This document shows positions 1 through 6,109 of a DNA stretch of 6,666 nucleotides, piece by piece (the stretch's first letter is position 1; every line of letters starts with the position of its first letter). The position numbers and the translations under genes were made by a program. The DNA is from an uncultured Microcoleaceae cyanobacterium (GTDB taxonomy: Bacteria; Cyanobacteriota; Cyanobacteriia; Cyanobacteriales; Microcoleaceae): NCBI GenBank assembly GCA_938083405.1, contig CALKCV010000392.1:1-6666 (forward strand). The letters are read 5' to 3'. The notes under the pieces were generated by a model. It worked only from the letters and a program-made list of their open reading frames with translations, had not been told where the DNA came from and did no database searches.

Positions 1-1631
1 ATAAACGGATAAAACGCCCCTATCTGGGTCCAACGGACCAACAACTCCCCATTACAATCCCCAAAAAAACCGCCGATATCGCTCCCCACAAAAGCAACCC
101 CCGACAGCCCCAAATTGCACAACATCGGCAAAGACATCTCCAAATGCTCCCAGGAAGACTGATTGTCCCCCGTCCAACCCGCCGACCAACGCTGCATCCC
201 CGCAAAACCAGATCGCGTCAGCACGAAAAATCGCTCCTGGGGCAGCAATTTCTCCAACCCCTCATAAGACGCCCGCGCCATCATCGAACCGTAGAGGTTA
301 TGCACTTCTGCATGAGTCGCCCTTTCTTCTGGCGGTCCTTGGGGAGAGTCGAGGGGGAAAGAGATTTTTACTCCTTCGCCGAAAGGGCGATCGTCCAGGG
401 CCGGTTCGTTCATATCGTTCCAAATGCCGCGAACCCCAAAATCGATTAAATCTTGATGTTTGCTGCCCCACCACCGCCGCACTTGCGGGTCTAGGAAATC
501 TGGAAAAACGGCCTTATCCGGCCAGACATAACCCGCAACCAAGTCACCACCGGCATCCCGGACGAAACAGTCTTTCGCCATGCCTTCGGAAAAAATCGGA
601 TTTGGCAGGGAGTTTTCGTATTTGTAGCGACCTTGGCGCTCGAATTCTGGCTCGTATTTGACCCCCGGATCGATAATAGCGACGGCTTTAAATCCTTGTT
701 GCTGGAGGTCTCCTAAGAGCTTTTGGGGGTTGGGGAAACGTTGGGGACTCCAGGTAAAAACGCGATAGCCCCGCATATAGTCGATATCCAGGTGAATGAC
801 ATCGCAAGGAATTCGGCGATCGCGCATTTCCTTAGCTATCCGCCGCACCCAATCTTCGTTTTCATAACTCCAGCGACTCTGGTGGTAGCCAAGAGCCCAC
901 TTCGGCGGCATCGGCATCCGGCCGGTTAGTTCCGTATAAGTTTCGAGGATAGCTGCCGGTTCCGGTCCGTAAATAATATAATAGTCTAACTCGCCGTCCC
1001 GGCTTTCCATTCGCAAAATATTAGCCTCGTCGGCACCGACATCGAACTTGCTCTCGAAAGTTGTATTGAGGAAAATGCCGTAAGCCAAACCCGGACGAAG
1101 GGAGATATAGAAAGGAATGGCTTTATAGAGATTGTCGGTCGAGGACTGATAGTGGTAAGCATCCACAGTCCAGTTAGTCGATCGCTTCCCCCGTCGTTCT
1201 AACAAACTGGTGCGCTCTCCGAAACCGTAAAAATGCTCCTCCGGTTCGATCCGCTTCCAGCAGACAGGGCCGTTGTAGGTAGTTTTGCGGCTTATGGGTT
1301 CCCCGTCCCCTGCGAAGGGATTGCCATCTAGGTCGAAGCATTGGAGTCTCGAAGTTTTGCGCTCCACCGCAGCCCGCATCCGTTCCGTTGAAATTTCTAT
1401 ACTCTCTGCAGTTTCTTCTATTTGGAACGATACCTGCGGCCATTCGCTATCGTCTCGCGCCACCGCCCAAGAGCGACGGGGTTGAAAATTTCCCGTGGGG
1501 GAATGTCGAACTCGGAGGAGGTTCGGGGCTAAGATGCTCAGGGCGATCGCTCCTTCTTCTAGTTGGAAGTGGATGGAGCGATCGCCCTGAGCCACCGATC
1601 CTACCGCACCCCGGATTAAATAATCGTTCAT
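1..1631 (-). CDS. Glycoside hydrolase family 31 alpha-glucosidase, 3' end outside the window
   Basis: This is an open frame of 543 codons from ATG at 1629-1631 to the left window edge with no stop, so the C-terminus is missing; family members I know are about 780-800 residues. GH31 enzymes are retaining glycosidases, mostly releasing glucose from alpha-glucan or oligosaccharide ends. Landmarks visible on translation are an N-terminal beta-sandwich region with the HFYGFGERTS segment (around 134-143), the substrate-pocket motif LDIDYM (Asp282, Asp284), and the nucleophile motif WNDMNEPA with Asp406 as predicted nucleophile. The acid/base motif WTGDNQSSW follows with Asp489, then the GSDIGGFFG segment. 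All diagnostic residues are intact. An in-frame TAG lies two codons before the ATG, which fixes the start; no clear Shine-Dalgarno sequence precedes it. The exact substrate (maltose, maltooligosaccharide, other alpha-glucoside) cannot be told from sequence. A perfect 18-bp inverted repeat lies within the first 35 codons. No signal peptide is seen, so a cytoplasmic location is inferred. Confidence 0.93.
   Translation of the reverse strand, partial: MNDYLIRGAVGSVAQGDRSIHFQLEEGAIALSILAPNLLRVRHSPTGNFQPRRSWAVARDDSEWPQVSFQIEETAESIEISTERMRAAVERKTSRLQCFDLDGNPFAGDGEPISRKTTYNGPVCWKRIEPEEHFYGFGERTSLLERRGKRSTNWTVDAYHYQSSTDNLYKAIPFYISLRPGLAYGIFLNTTFESKFDVGADEANILRMESRDGELDYYIIYGPEPAAILETYTELTGRMPMPPKWALGYHQSRWSYENEDWVRRIAKEMRDRRIPCDVIHLDIDYMRGYRVFTWSPQRFPNPQKLLGDLQQQGFKAVAIIDPGVKYEPEFERQGRYKYENSLPNPIFSEGMAKDCFVRDAGGDLVAGYVWPDKAVFPDFLDPQVRRWWGSKHQDLIDFGVRGIWNDMNEPALDDRPFGEGVKISFPLDSPQGPPEERATHAEVHNLYGSMMARASYEGLEKLLPQERFFVLTRSGFAGMQRWSAGWTGDNQSSWEHLEMSLPMLCNLGLSGVAFVGSDIGGFFGDCNGELLVRWTQIGAFYPF
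1536..1592. repeat. Perfect 18-bp inverted repeat inside the GH31 5' coding region
   Basis: The left arm is 1536-1553 (GCTCAGGGCGATCGCTCC) and the right arm 1575-1592 is its exact reverse complement, separated by 21 bases. Each arm carries one HIP1 octamer. It lies in frame within codons 14-32 of the alpha-glucosidase gene and is translated, so the mRNA could form a very stable hairpin shortly after the start codon. Confidence 0.9.
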
Positions 1632-2026
1632 TAGCTATTCTTAATTTTTGCGTCACCGAGAATAAGTAGTCGTGCATGCGAGATTTTCGTTCAAAAATTG
1701 CGGACGACACCTGTATTAAGGCTCAAGGAGCCACCCAGACGACGAACGTCCAACAATTATTAATTATTAATTATTAATTATTAATTACTTAGCATACAGT
1801 TTAACCCCGGTTTTTGGCAATGTTTTCCCTTGACTTTATGAATCCTTTTTTACCTATCTAACTTTTCTTAGCTCAAACTTAGCTGACGCCATCCTTATAA
1901 TTAGTAGTACTTCTAAAATGTCAGCTTGAAGGAGTTTCTTGTTACTATCTGACTCCGGTAGGGCACTTTTGCTTTTTTTTATGTATATAACTGACAAATC
2001 GATGACGTCAACTTCTAATCGTCGTC
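1632..2026. other. 395-bp intergenic region between the DUF760 gene and the GH31 gene
   Basis: No gene is supported here. It is AT-rich and should hold the GH31 promoter on the minus strand, but I could not identify a convincing -35/-10 pair for it. It contains the AATTATT tandem repeat (1755-1787), a small GGCTC-AAG-GAGCC hairpin (1720-1732), and on the plus strand an exact TATAAT (1896-1901) and an eight-T run (1973-1980). No clear terminator follows the DUF760 gene on the minus strand. Confidence 0.7.
1755..1787. repeat. AATTATT heptamer tandem repeat, about 4.7 copies
   Basis: Four exact copies of AATTATT followed by AATTA occupy 33 bp. Short tandem repeats with a seven-base period between genes are well known in filamentous cyanobacteria (the STRR class). 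It lies about 125 bp upstream of the GH31 start. Slippage could vary the copy number between strains; no function is evident. Confidence 0.92.
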
Positions 2027-2356
2027 TTAAGCGTGGAAATTGGTTTTATGCACCGACTTTTCCAAGTCCATCCTTTGTTTGGCCTTGTTCAAAAAATAAC
2101 CGCTCATCATCGCCGAGCCCAACATTTGGCCCAAAGCTTCCCGACTGGTAGTAATTTTTACATCAAAATGCTCTGGAGGTAGGTTTCCCAACATTGCCGC
2201 CAGGTTATGTTCCATTAACTGAGCCACTTCCGGCGTTGGTTGGGACAGTTTCTCAATTATTTCTGGGTTCATAGATTGGACATATTCCCACAGCAAGTTG
2301 TCCCCGGAGGACTCGCTCTCGAACTCAAATTGACTGGGATTTTGTCTCTGATTCAT
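2027..2356 (-). CDS. DUF760 family protein
   Basis: This 109-residue protein matches the DUF760 pattern found in cyanobacteria and plastid-bearing plants. It has an N-terminal hydrophilic, Glu/Ser-rich stretch of about 20 residues. The conserved part follows: LLWEYVQSMNPE, a SQPTPEVAQLMEHN helix, the GNLPPEHFDVKITTSRE segment, and a final helix around SAMMSGYFLNKAKQRM. There is no signal peptide or membrane segment, so a cytoplasmic protein is expected. The start was chosen at ATG 2354-2356 because AGGAG lies seven bases upstream; an in-frame ATG 12 codons earlier (2390-2392) has no such site and would add MLNHSSKCRRFL, which looks unlike the family. The biochemical function is unknown. It follows the methyltransferase gene on the same strand after a 168-bp gap with its own candidate promoter, so it is probably transcribed separately. 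Confidence 0.85.
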   Translation of the reverse strand: MNQRQNPSQFEFESESSGDNLLWEYVQSMNPEIIEKLSQPTPEVAQLMEHNLAAMLGNLPPEHFDVKITTSREALGQMLGSAMMSGYFLNKAKQRMDLEKSVHKTNFHA

Positions 2357-2397
2357 TAGAAATCTCCTGCACTTGCTAGAGTGGTTTAGCATCTATG

Positions 2398-2425
2398 TTA
2401 ATATTTTAGCAAAAGACTTCTTCAA
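2398..2425 (-). promoter_or_regulatory. Candidate sigma-70-type promoter for the DUF760 gene
   Basis: On the minus strand TTGAAG (2420-2425) is followed after 16 bases by TATTAA (2398-2403). Each hexamer matches consensus at four of six positions. The position would give a 5' leader of about 35 nt ending in the AGGAG ribosome-binding site. AT-richness makes chance matches likely, so this is tentative. Confidence 0.33.
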
Positions 2426-2524
2426 TTTCAGGAAAGCGCGAATATACGCAGAGCCGTTTTTTTCAATTAGTCTAGTTTTCTTGCCGTGGTTAGGCGATGG
2501 AAAAGATAGTTCGCGCTCTTTTTG

Positions 2525-3664
2525 TTATCGATCGCCGATTACTTCAAGCCAGAAATCTAATATACTTTCCGCAATACCCTTAGCCGCCAAATAAGGAACC
2601 CCATTCCCAATAGTTTTAAACATATTGCTCAAAGTCATATTCTCCGGCAGAGCAAATTCCCTCGGCAAAGACTGAATGGCTAATGCCTCCGCAGCCGACA
2701 GGCGACGAACCTTATAAGGATGTAAGTGAACCTCATTATTGCCATAACAAGCAGTGGGAGAATATCGCCAGCGATGCAGCCTTTTATAAGATTTTTTAGA
2801 ATCATCTCCCTCCGCCACCGTCTGCATTTTGATTTTACCCGCCCTCGGTTGGAAATAGTGTCGGGCATTTGGATGATTTTCCACCTCATTTTTTCTGAAC
2901 CAATATTCCACCGTTAATTCTTCGGGGATATTATTAGGAAAGTCTATTTCGGAGTTTTCTCGAAAAGGATTTGTAGTCGGCCACGGGTAAGAAAAAACTT
3001 CTTTTTCCCGATAAGATATATGTTTTTTCCAAGGAAATATTCCTTCGGGTATTGTCGGACCAGAAAATTTATCAAAACCTTTGTTCGTCAATAAATAAAA
3101 TTTAAAACCAATTAAAATAATCCTCTCTCTATCCTGGGGAACTTTATAAGCGATCGCGTTTATCAACTTCTCTGTCATTAAATAACCACCCTCATAAAGG
3201 TTATTCTTCATTTCCTCATAAAACTGTCGATGTTTTTTAGTTGACCACAAACCCTTAACATTTTCAAACACAAAAAAATCCGGTTGTTGCTGACGAACTA
3301 ACTCTATATAAGCACCGGATAATTTACCTTTATCTCCTGCTTTTCCCCGATTTTTTCCCCCTACAGAAAAATCCGGGCAAGGCGGTCCTCCGATAAATCC
3401 GATTAAATCGGAAGTTTGGCGAGCATTGGCGATGACATCTTGTAAATAGGTTTTTCGATCGGCGGTGAAATTAACTATATTTTCTTGAGAGTAACCGTAT
3501 TCTGGTTCGGGTTTGTTGAAAACTTCTCTGGAGTAACGATAAGCCGCCATAAATGGGGCATAAACTTCGTTGACAAAAGCGATCTTAAAACCGCTATTTT
3601 CAAAGCCTAAGTCTAGGAAACCAGAGCCGGAGAAAAAAGAAAATACTTTAATTTTTTTAGTCAT
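2525..3664 (-). CDS. DNA (cytosine-5-)-methyltransferase, Dcm-like, apparently solitary
   Basis: The 379-residue product transfers a methyl group from S-adenosylmethionine to C5 of cytosine in a specific DNA sequence. The conserved C5-MTase motifs occur in order. Motif I is FSFFSGSGFLDLGFE (8-22, AdoMet binding) and motif IV is GGPPCPDFS with catalytic Cys96. Motif VI is ENVKG (Glu134) and motif VIII is QDRER (177-181). Motif IX is RRLSAAEALAIQSLP (320-334) and motif X is TIGNGVPYLAA (351-361). Residues about 190-318 form the variable target-recognition region, from which the target cannot be read. All catalytic residues are present and the length is normal, so it should be active. The ATG at 3662-3664 is the only start in the frame before an upstream TGA; no ribosome-binding site is seen. 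No restriction endonuclease, Vsr or specificity gene is adjacent. It could be an orphan regulatory MTase or the remnant of a restriction-modification system. Confidence 0.95.
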   Translation of the reverse strand: MTKKIKVFSFFSGSGFLDLGFENSGFKIAFVNEVYAPFMAAYRYSREVFNKPEPEYGYSQENIVNFTADRKTYLQDVIANARQTSDLIGFIGGPPCPDFSVGGKNRGKAGDKGKLSGAYIELVRQQQPDFFVFENVKGLWSTKKHRQFYEEMKNNLYEGGYLMTEKLINAIAYKVPQDRERIILIGFKFYLLTNKGFDKFSGPTIPEGIFPWKKHISYREKEVFSYPWPTTNPFRENSEIDFPNNIPEELTVEYWFRKNEVENHPNARHYFQPRAGKIKMQTVAEGDDSKKSYKRLHRWRYSPTACYGNNEVHLHPYKVRRLSAAEALAIQSLPREFALPENMTLSNMFKTIGNGVPYLAAKGIAESILDFWLEVIGDR

Positions 3665-3703
3665 TTTAATAAAGCATTCAGGCGATAAATCTGTACTATC
3701 TCA

Positions 3704-3735
3704 GAAACCAGGTTTTTACAAAAAAACCTGGTTTC
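3704..3735. terminator. 14-bp hairpin between the DUF4926 gene and the methyltransferase gene, terminator-like
   Basis: The arms 3704-3717 (GAAACCAGGTTTTT) and 3722-3735 pair perfectly over 14 bp around the four-base loop ACAA. The symmetry, with A and T runs at the loop end, could allow termination in either direction. It lies 14 bp past the distal TAG of the broken DUF4926 gene and 39 bp before the methyltransferase start, so it probably insulates the two. It may also be a dispersed palindromic repeat. Confidence 0.6.
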
Positions 3736-3748
3736 GATTTGCGGCTCT

Positions 3749-4030
3749 CTAGGCGATCGCCACTTCGTATTGCAAAACCAACATTTCATCGGCATTTAAA
3801 ATCGCCATTGCATATTCGCAACCTTTATTATCGGAAAATTAAACCACATATTTGCTCAACTCGCCATTCCCATAAACTTCGATCGCAGTGCCTACAAGTC
3901 CTACTGGTAAAGCGATCGTAGATTCATATTCGGGCTCGACTAAAGTTAATCTTTCAGCAGCAATTGACTTAAGAGTAGCAAGGGTATCTAAAGTTTCAAT
4001 TTTGTTCGTATTATCAAATCCAAATGTCAT
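3749..4030 (-). pseudogene. DUF4926-type small protein gene interrupted by one in-frame TAA
   Basis: From ATG at 4028-4030 the frame encodes 63 residues, including ESTIALPVGLVGTAIEVYGN, the typical DUF4926 core. It then meets TAA at 3839-3841. The same frame continues without any shift for 29 sense codons to TAG at 3749-3751. That extension (starting FSDNKGCEYAMAILNADEML) is what I expect as the C-terminus of this family, where a Glu usually precedes the FSD. A single GAA-to-TAA change therefore explains the break. Undamaged length would be 93 residues. The start overlaps the end of the upstream 84-residue gene by 17 bp, with GGAGG directly abutting the ATG, so translation may depend on coupling. 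Function of the family is unknown. Alternatives are a sequencing error, a working truncated protein, or stop-codon readthrough. Confidence 0.72.
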
Positions 4031-4268
4031 CCTCCATTAATAATCGCCCTTCCACTCGTTCGTATTCATCCTCACCCAACCAAAGTTCTGCCTCCTCATA
4101 ACTCGAACAAGCAAAAACAATTTCATATCCTTCCTTCGGGTCAAAAATACAAAAATTATCCTCATCGTCGCCCAGTAACATTAAAACATAAGGCGGCTTT
4201 GCAGTAGGATCTACCCAAATTTCTGTAAACCGCCAATTATCTGCTAGGTTGCCTGCGTGGGATAACAT
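4014..4268 (-). CDS. Hypothetical 84-residue acidic protein, partner of the DUF4926-type gene
   Basis: I do not recognise a named family with confidence. The product is small and acidic, with no signal peptide or membrane segment. Visible segments are WRFTEIWVDPTAKPPYVLML (about 12-31), a DDEDNFCIFDPKEGYEIVFA beta-rich stretch, and a SSYEEAELWLGEDEYERVEG helix ending in EDDIWI. The YVLMLLGD and DPKEGYEIVF pieces look like strands of a compact alpha/beta domain. ATG at 4266-4268 is used; upstream is only a weak purine run (AAGGGGAAAA) at more than optimal distance. Its TGA lies 17 bp inside the following DUF4926-type gene, so the two are very likely co-transcribed and translationally coupled. 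The arrangement of two small overlapping genes resembles toxin-antitoxin pairs, but nothing in either sequence proves that role. Confidence 0.7.
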   Translation of the reverse strand: MLSHAGNLADNWRFTEIWVDPTAKPPYVLMLLGDDEDNFCIFDPKEGYEIVFACSSYEEAELWLGEDEYERVEGRLLMEDDIWI

Positions 4269-4310
4269 GATTTTAATCTGCTATTTTCCCCTTATCATTA
4301 TAAACCAGAG

Positions 4311-4344
4311 CCAAAAAACTCGGTTCCTCAAACAAGAAACCGAG
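4311..4344 (-). terminator. Rho-independent terminator, probably for chlN
   Basis: On the minus strand CTCGGTTTCT (4344-4335), a six-base loop, and AGGAACCGAG (4328-4319) form a 10-bp stem with one mismatch, followed at once by six T (4318-4313). This is the classic intrinsic terminator layout. It lies about 115 bp after the chlN stop and 43 bp before the start of the 84-residue gene, so it separates these units. Confidence 0.8.
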
Positions 4345-4365
4345 CATAAAATTAGACGCTCTCTG

Positions 4366-4433
4366 GGGGCAAACTAAACGGACATGACAATTTCCGCTTT
4401 TTATCGAAATTAAACGCCCGTTTAGTTTGCCCC
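4366..4433. repeat. Palindromic element with perfect 16-bp arms
   Basis: Arm 4366-4381 (GGGGCAAACTAAACGG) is the exact reverse complement of 4418-4433, separated by 36 bases. The loop holds a second small stem, AATTTC (4389-4394) with GAAATT (4406-4411), giving a branched 68-nt hairpin. It lies in the 3' region just after chlN (stop at 4458). It resembles the dispersed palindromes beginning GTAGGGGC that I recall from filamentous cyanobacterial genomes; it carries no coding capacity. Confidence 0.8.
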
Positions 4434-4457
4434 TACATATCTATTTTTGCGGCAAAA

Positions 4458-5861
4458 TTAAACCTTTGCCTCTTCCTTGACCAACTTATCCCAACCCAAA
4501 TCTTTGAGATTATTATTGCGGCGCAGCGGGCGAGTCACCAACTCCAGAATATCCCGAGCATTAGTAAACCCGTGAGTCTGAGCAAAAGTAAACTCAACCG
4601 ACCACTTAGTATTAATACCACGCGCCTCCAAAGGATTAGCATGAGCCATACCAGTAATCACCAAATCCGGTTTCAAATCATAAATCCGTTGAATCTGATT
4701 GTAATTATCAGGCTTCTCAATAATCCTCGGCAGCGACACTCCCATCTCCCGGCAGGTCTTCTCCAACAACTCTAACTCCGCCTTTTGGTAGCGCTTATCC
4801 ATATAAGGAATGCCAATCTCGGGACAAGTCATACCGCAACGAATCAAGAAACGCGCCAGAGAAACCTCCAGCAAATTATCTCCCATAAAGAAAACCGACT
4901 TGCCGCGAATTAACTGGAGATAATCCTCCAAATTCTGCCAAATTTGCGCCTCGCGCTCTTCTAAACCTTTGGGCTCGATACCGAACACCGAGCAAATTTT
5001 CTCGATCCAAGCGCGAGTGCCGTCAGGACCGATGGGGAAGGGCGCGCCAATTAACTTACACTTGCGGCGGCGCATTAAAGTAGTAGCAGTGCGGCTTAAA
5101 AAGGGATTGACCCCCGTTACATAATATCCCTCCTGGATTATCGGCAATTCGGTATAACGCTTCGCCGGCAACCAACCGGAAACCTTAATCCCCTGCTTCT
5201 TCAATTCCAGACTTAACTGAGTCACCACCGGATCCGGCAGAGAACCAAACAGTACCAGTGGAGGATGGTCTTTATATTCCGACTCTTCGGCAGCAACATC
5301 TTCTTTTTTGCGACCGAAGCTTAATAGTTTTTGGATGCCGGTACGCTCTTCTTTCTCTTCTTCTGGAGCCTGTGTCGGGCAACGGGCCGCCATTGCTGCC
5401 AATACCGTATCTTCTCCTTGAGTGAAGGCGTAGTCTAAACCGTTAGCGCGGGCGACAACAATCGGAATGCCGATCTCAGCCTCCAGTTGCGGTGCCAACC
5501 CTTCCAAATCCATCTTAATAATTTCCGTAGTGCAAGTACCGATCCAAACAATAACGCTCGGGTTGCGATCGCGCTTAATCTGGTCGCACAGTCGCTTCAA
5601 CTCGTTATAATCGTTTAACTGAGCCGAAATATCCCCCTCTTCCAACTCCGCCATCGCATAACGAGGTTCCGCAAAAATCATTACCCCCATCGCGTTTTGC
5701 AGAAAATAGCCGCAAGTCTTAGTACCAATTACCAAGAAAAAGCTATCCTCAATTTTTTGATAAAGCCACGCAACGCAGCTTATCGGGCAAAAAGTGTGAT
5801 AATTACCCGTTTCGCATTCAAAATTTAAAGCTTCTGGTTGTGATTGAGTTGCAGCAGTCAT
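4458..5861 (-). CDS. chlN: Light-independent protochlorophyllide reductase subunit N
   Basis: ChlN pairs with ChlB as the NB-protein of dark-operative protochlorophyllide oxidoreductase. That complex takes electrons from the ChlL iron-sulfur protein in an ATP-dependent, nitrogenase-like way and reduces ring D of protochlorophyllide to chlorophyllide. The 467-residue product begins with the highly conserved FECETGNYHTFCPISCVAWL region. Cys25, Cys50 (in GTKTCGYFL) and Cys110 (in WIGTCTTEI) correspond to the NB-cluster cysteine ligands known from BchN; the fourth ligand comes from ChlB. An Arg/Lys/Glu-rich insert at about 165-200 (EEEKEERTGIQKLLSFGRKK) is normal for cyanobacterial ChlN and absent from shorter bacterial BchN. 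The frame is intact and of usual cyanobacterial length. ATG 5859-5861 is preceded by AGAGGAGAA about 11 bases upstream. chlL and chlB are not in the window; chlL is commonly near chlN in cyanobacteria and may lie beyond the right edge. Confidence 0.98.
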   Translation of the reverse strand: MTAATQSQPEALNFECETGNYHTFCPISCVAWLYQKIEDSFFLVIGTKTCGYFLQNAMGVMIFAEPRYAMAELEEGDISAQLNDYNELKRLCDQIKRDRNPSVIVWIGTCTTEIIKMDLEGLAPQLEAEIGIPIVVARANGLDYAFTQGEDTVLAAMAARCPTQAPEEEKEERTGIQKLLSFGRKKEDVAAEESEYKDHPPLVLFGSLPDPVVTQLSLELKKQGIKVSGWLPAKRYTELPIIQEGYYVTGVNPFLSRTATTLMRRRKCKLIGAPFPIGPDGTRAWIEKICSVFGIEPKGLEEREAQIWQNLEDYLQLIRGKSVFFMGDNLLEVSLARFLIRCGMTCPEIGIPYMDKRYQKAELELLEKTCREMGVSLPRIIEKPDNYNQIQRIYDLKPDLVITGMAHANPLEARGINTKWSVEFTFAQTHGFTNARDILELVTRPLRRNNNLKDLGWDKLVKEEAKV

Positions 5862-5941
5862 AGATTTAATGTTCTCCTCTTTATTTAATTATTAGTCTGG
5901 AAAGTCAAAAACCTTTATTTTTGCTTTTCGCTTTCCCTTGA

Positions 5942-5973
5942 CAAATTTCTCCTTTTATGTATGGAGAAATTTG
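5942..5973. promoter_or_regulatory. 11-bp perfect inverted repeat upstream of chlN
   Basis: CAAATTTCTCC (5942-5952) is the exact reverse complement of 5963-5973, with a 10-base AT-rich spacer. It lies 81-112 bp upstream of the chlN ATG. It lacks a T-run on the minus strand, so it is not a typical terminator for the upstream gene. It could be an operator-like site or a leader hairpin. The function is inferred only from position. Confidence 0.45.
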
Positions 5974-6085
5974 GGCACGAACGAACCCATACTCGCTCTA
6001 ACTACCCCCTTTCAGCGGCAGAAGTACCCAAGCAAGTCCGGTTTTTTTTCAATTGTGAGATTAGACTTAAAATCCTGCCGAACAA

Positions 6086-6102
6086 CCAGGACATTATCCT
6101 GG
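6086..6102 (-). terminator. Weak hairpin just after the acidic-protein gene
   Basis: On the minus strand CCAGGA, loop TAATG, and TCCTGG form a 6-bp stem starting 7 bases after the TAA of the acidic-protein gene. Only TTGTT follows rather than a real T-run. It may act as a weak terminator or mRNA 3' end stabiliser. Confidence 0.35.
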
Positions 6103-6109
6103 AAGTTCT

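Noticed and set aside
144..449. Plus-strand open frame of 101 codons
   Set aside because: It lies entirely antisense to the catalytic part of the GH31 gene and has no domain-like composition.
1174..1443. Minus-strand open frame of 89 codons
   Set aside because: It is a shifted frame of the GH31 gene, whose true frame carries the conserved motifs.
1447..1710. Minus-strand open frame starting upstream of the GH31 ATG
   Set aside because: It runs out of frame through the GH31 N-terminus; Pro/Ser/Arg-rich composition is typical of a shadow frame.
2003..2010. TGACGTCA perfect palindrome
   Set aside because: An eight-base palindrome near a gene end is not enough to call an operator, and no repeat of it is seen nearby.
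1939..2151. Plus-strand frame of 70 codons with AGGAG four bases before a TTG
   Set aside because: It runs antisense into the conserved DUF760 C-terminus and resembles no protein I know; the ribosome-binding match is probably chance.
2354..2392. Earlier in-frame ATG for the DUF760 gene at 2390-2392
   Set aside because: The internal ATG at 2354-2356 has AGGAG at good spacing and the extra residues do not look conserved.
4572..4775. Plus-strand open frame of 67 codons
   Set aside because: It is antisense to the well-conserved 3' part of chlN.
5882..5908. TTGACT and TAAATA as a chlN promoter on the minus strand
   Set aside because: The spacing is only 15 bases and the second hexamer is poor in an AT-rich stretch, so it is not reliable.
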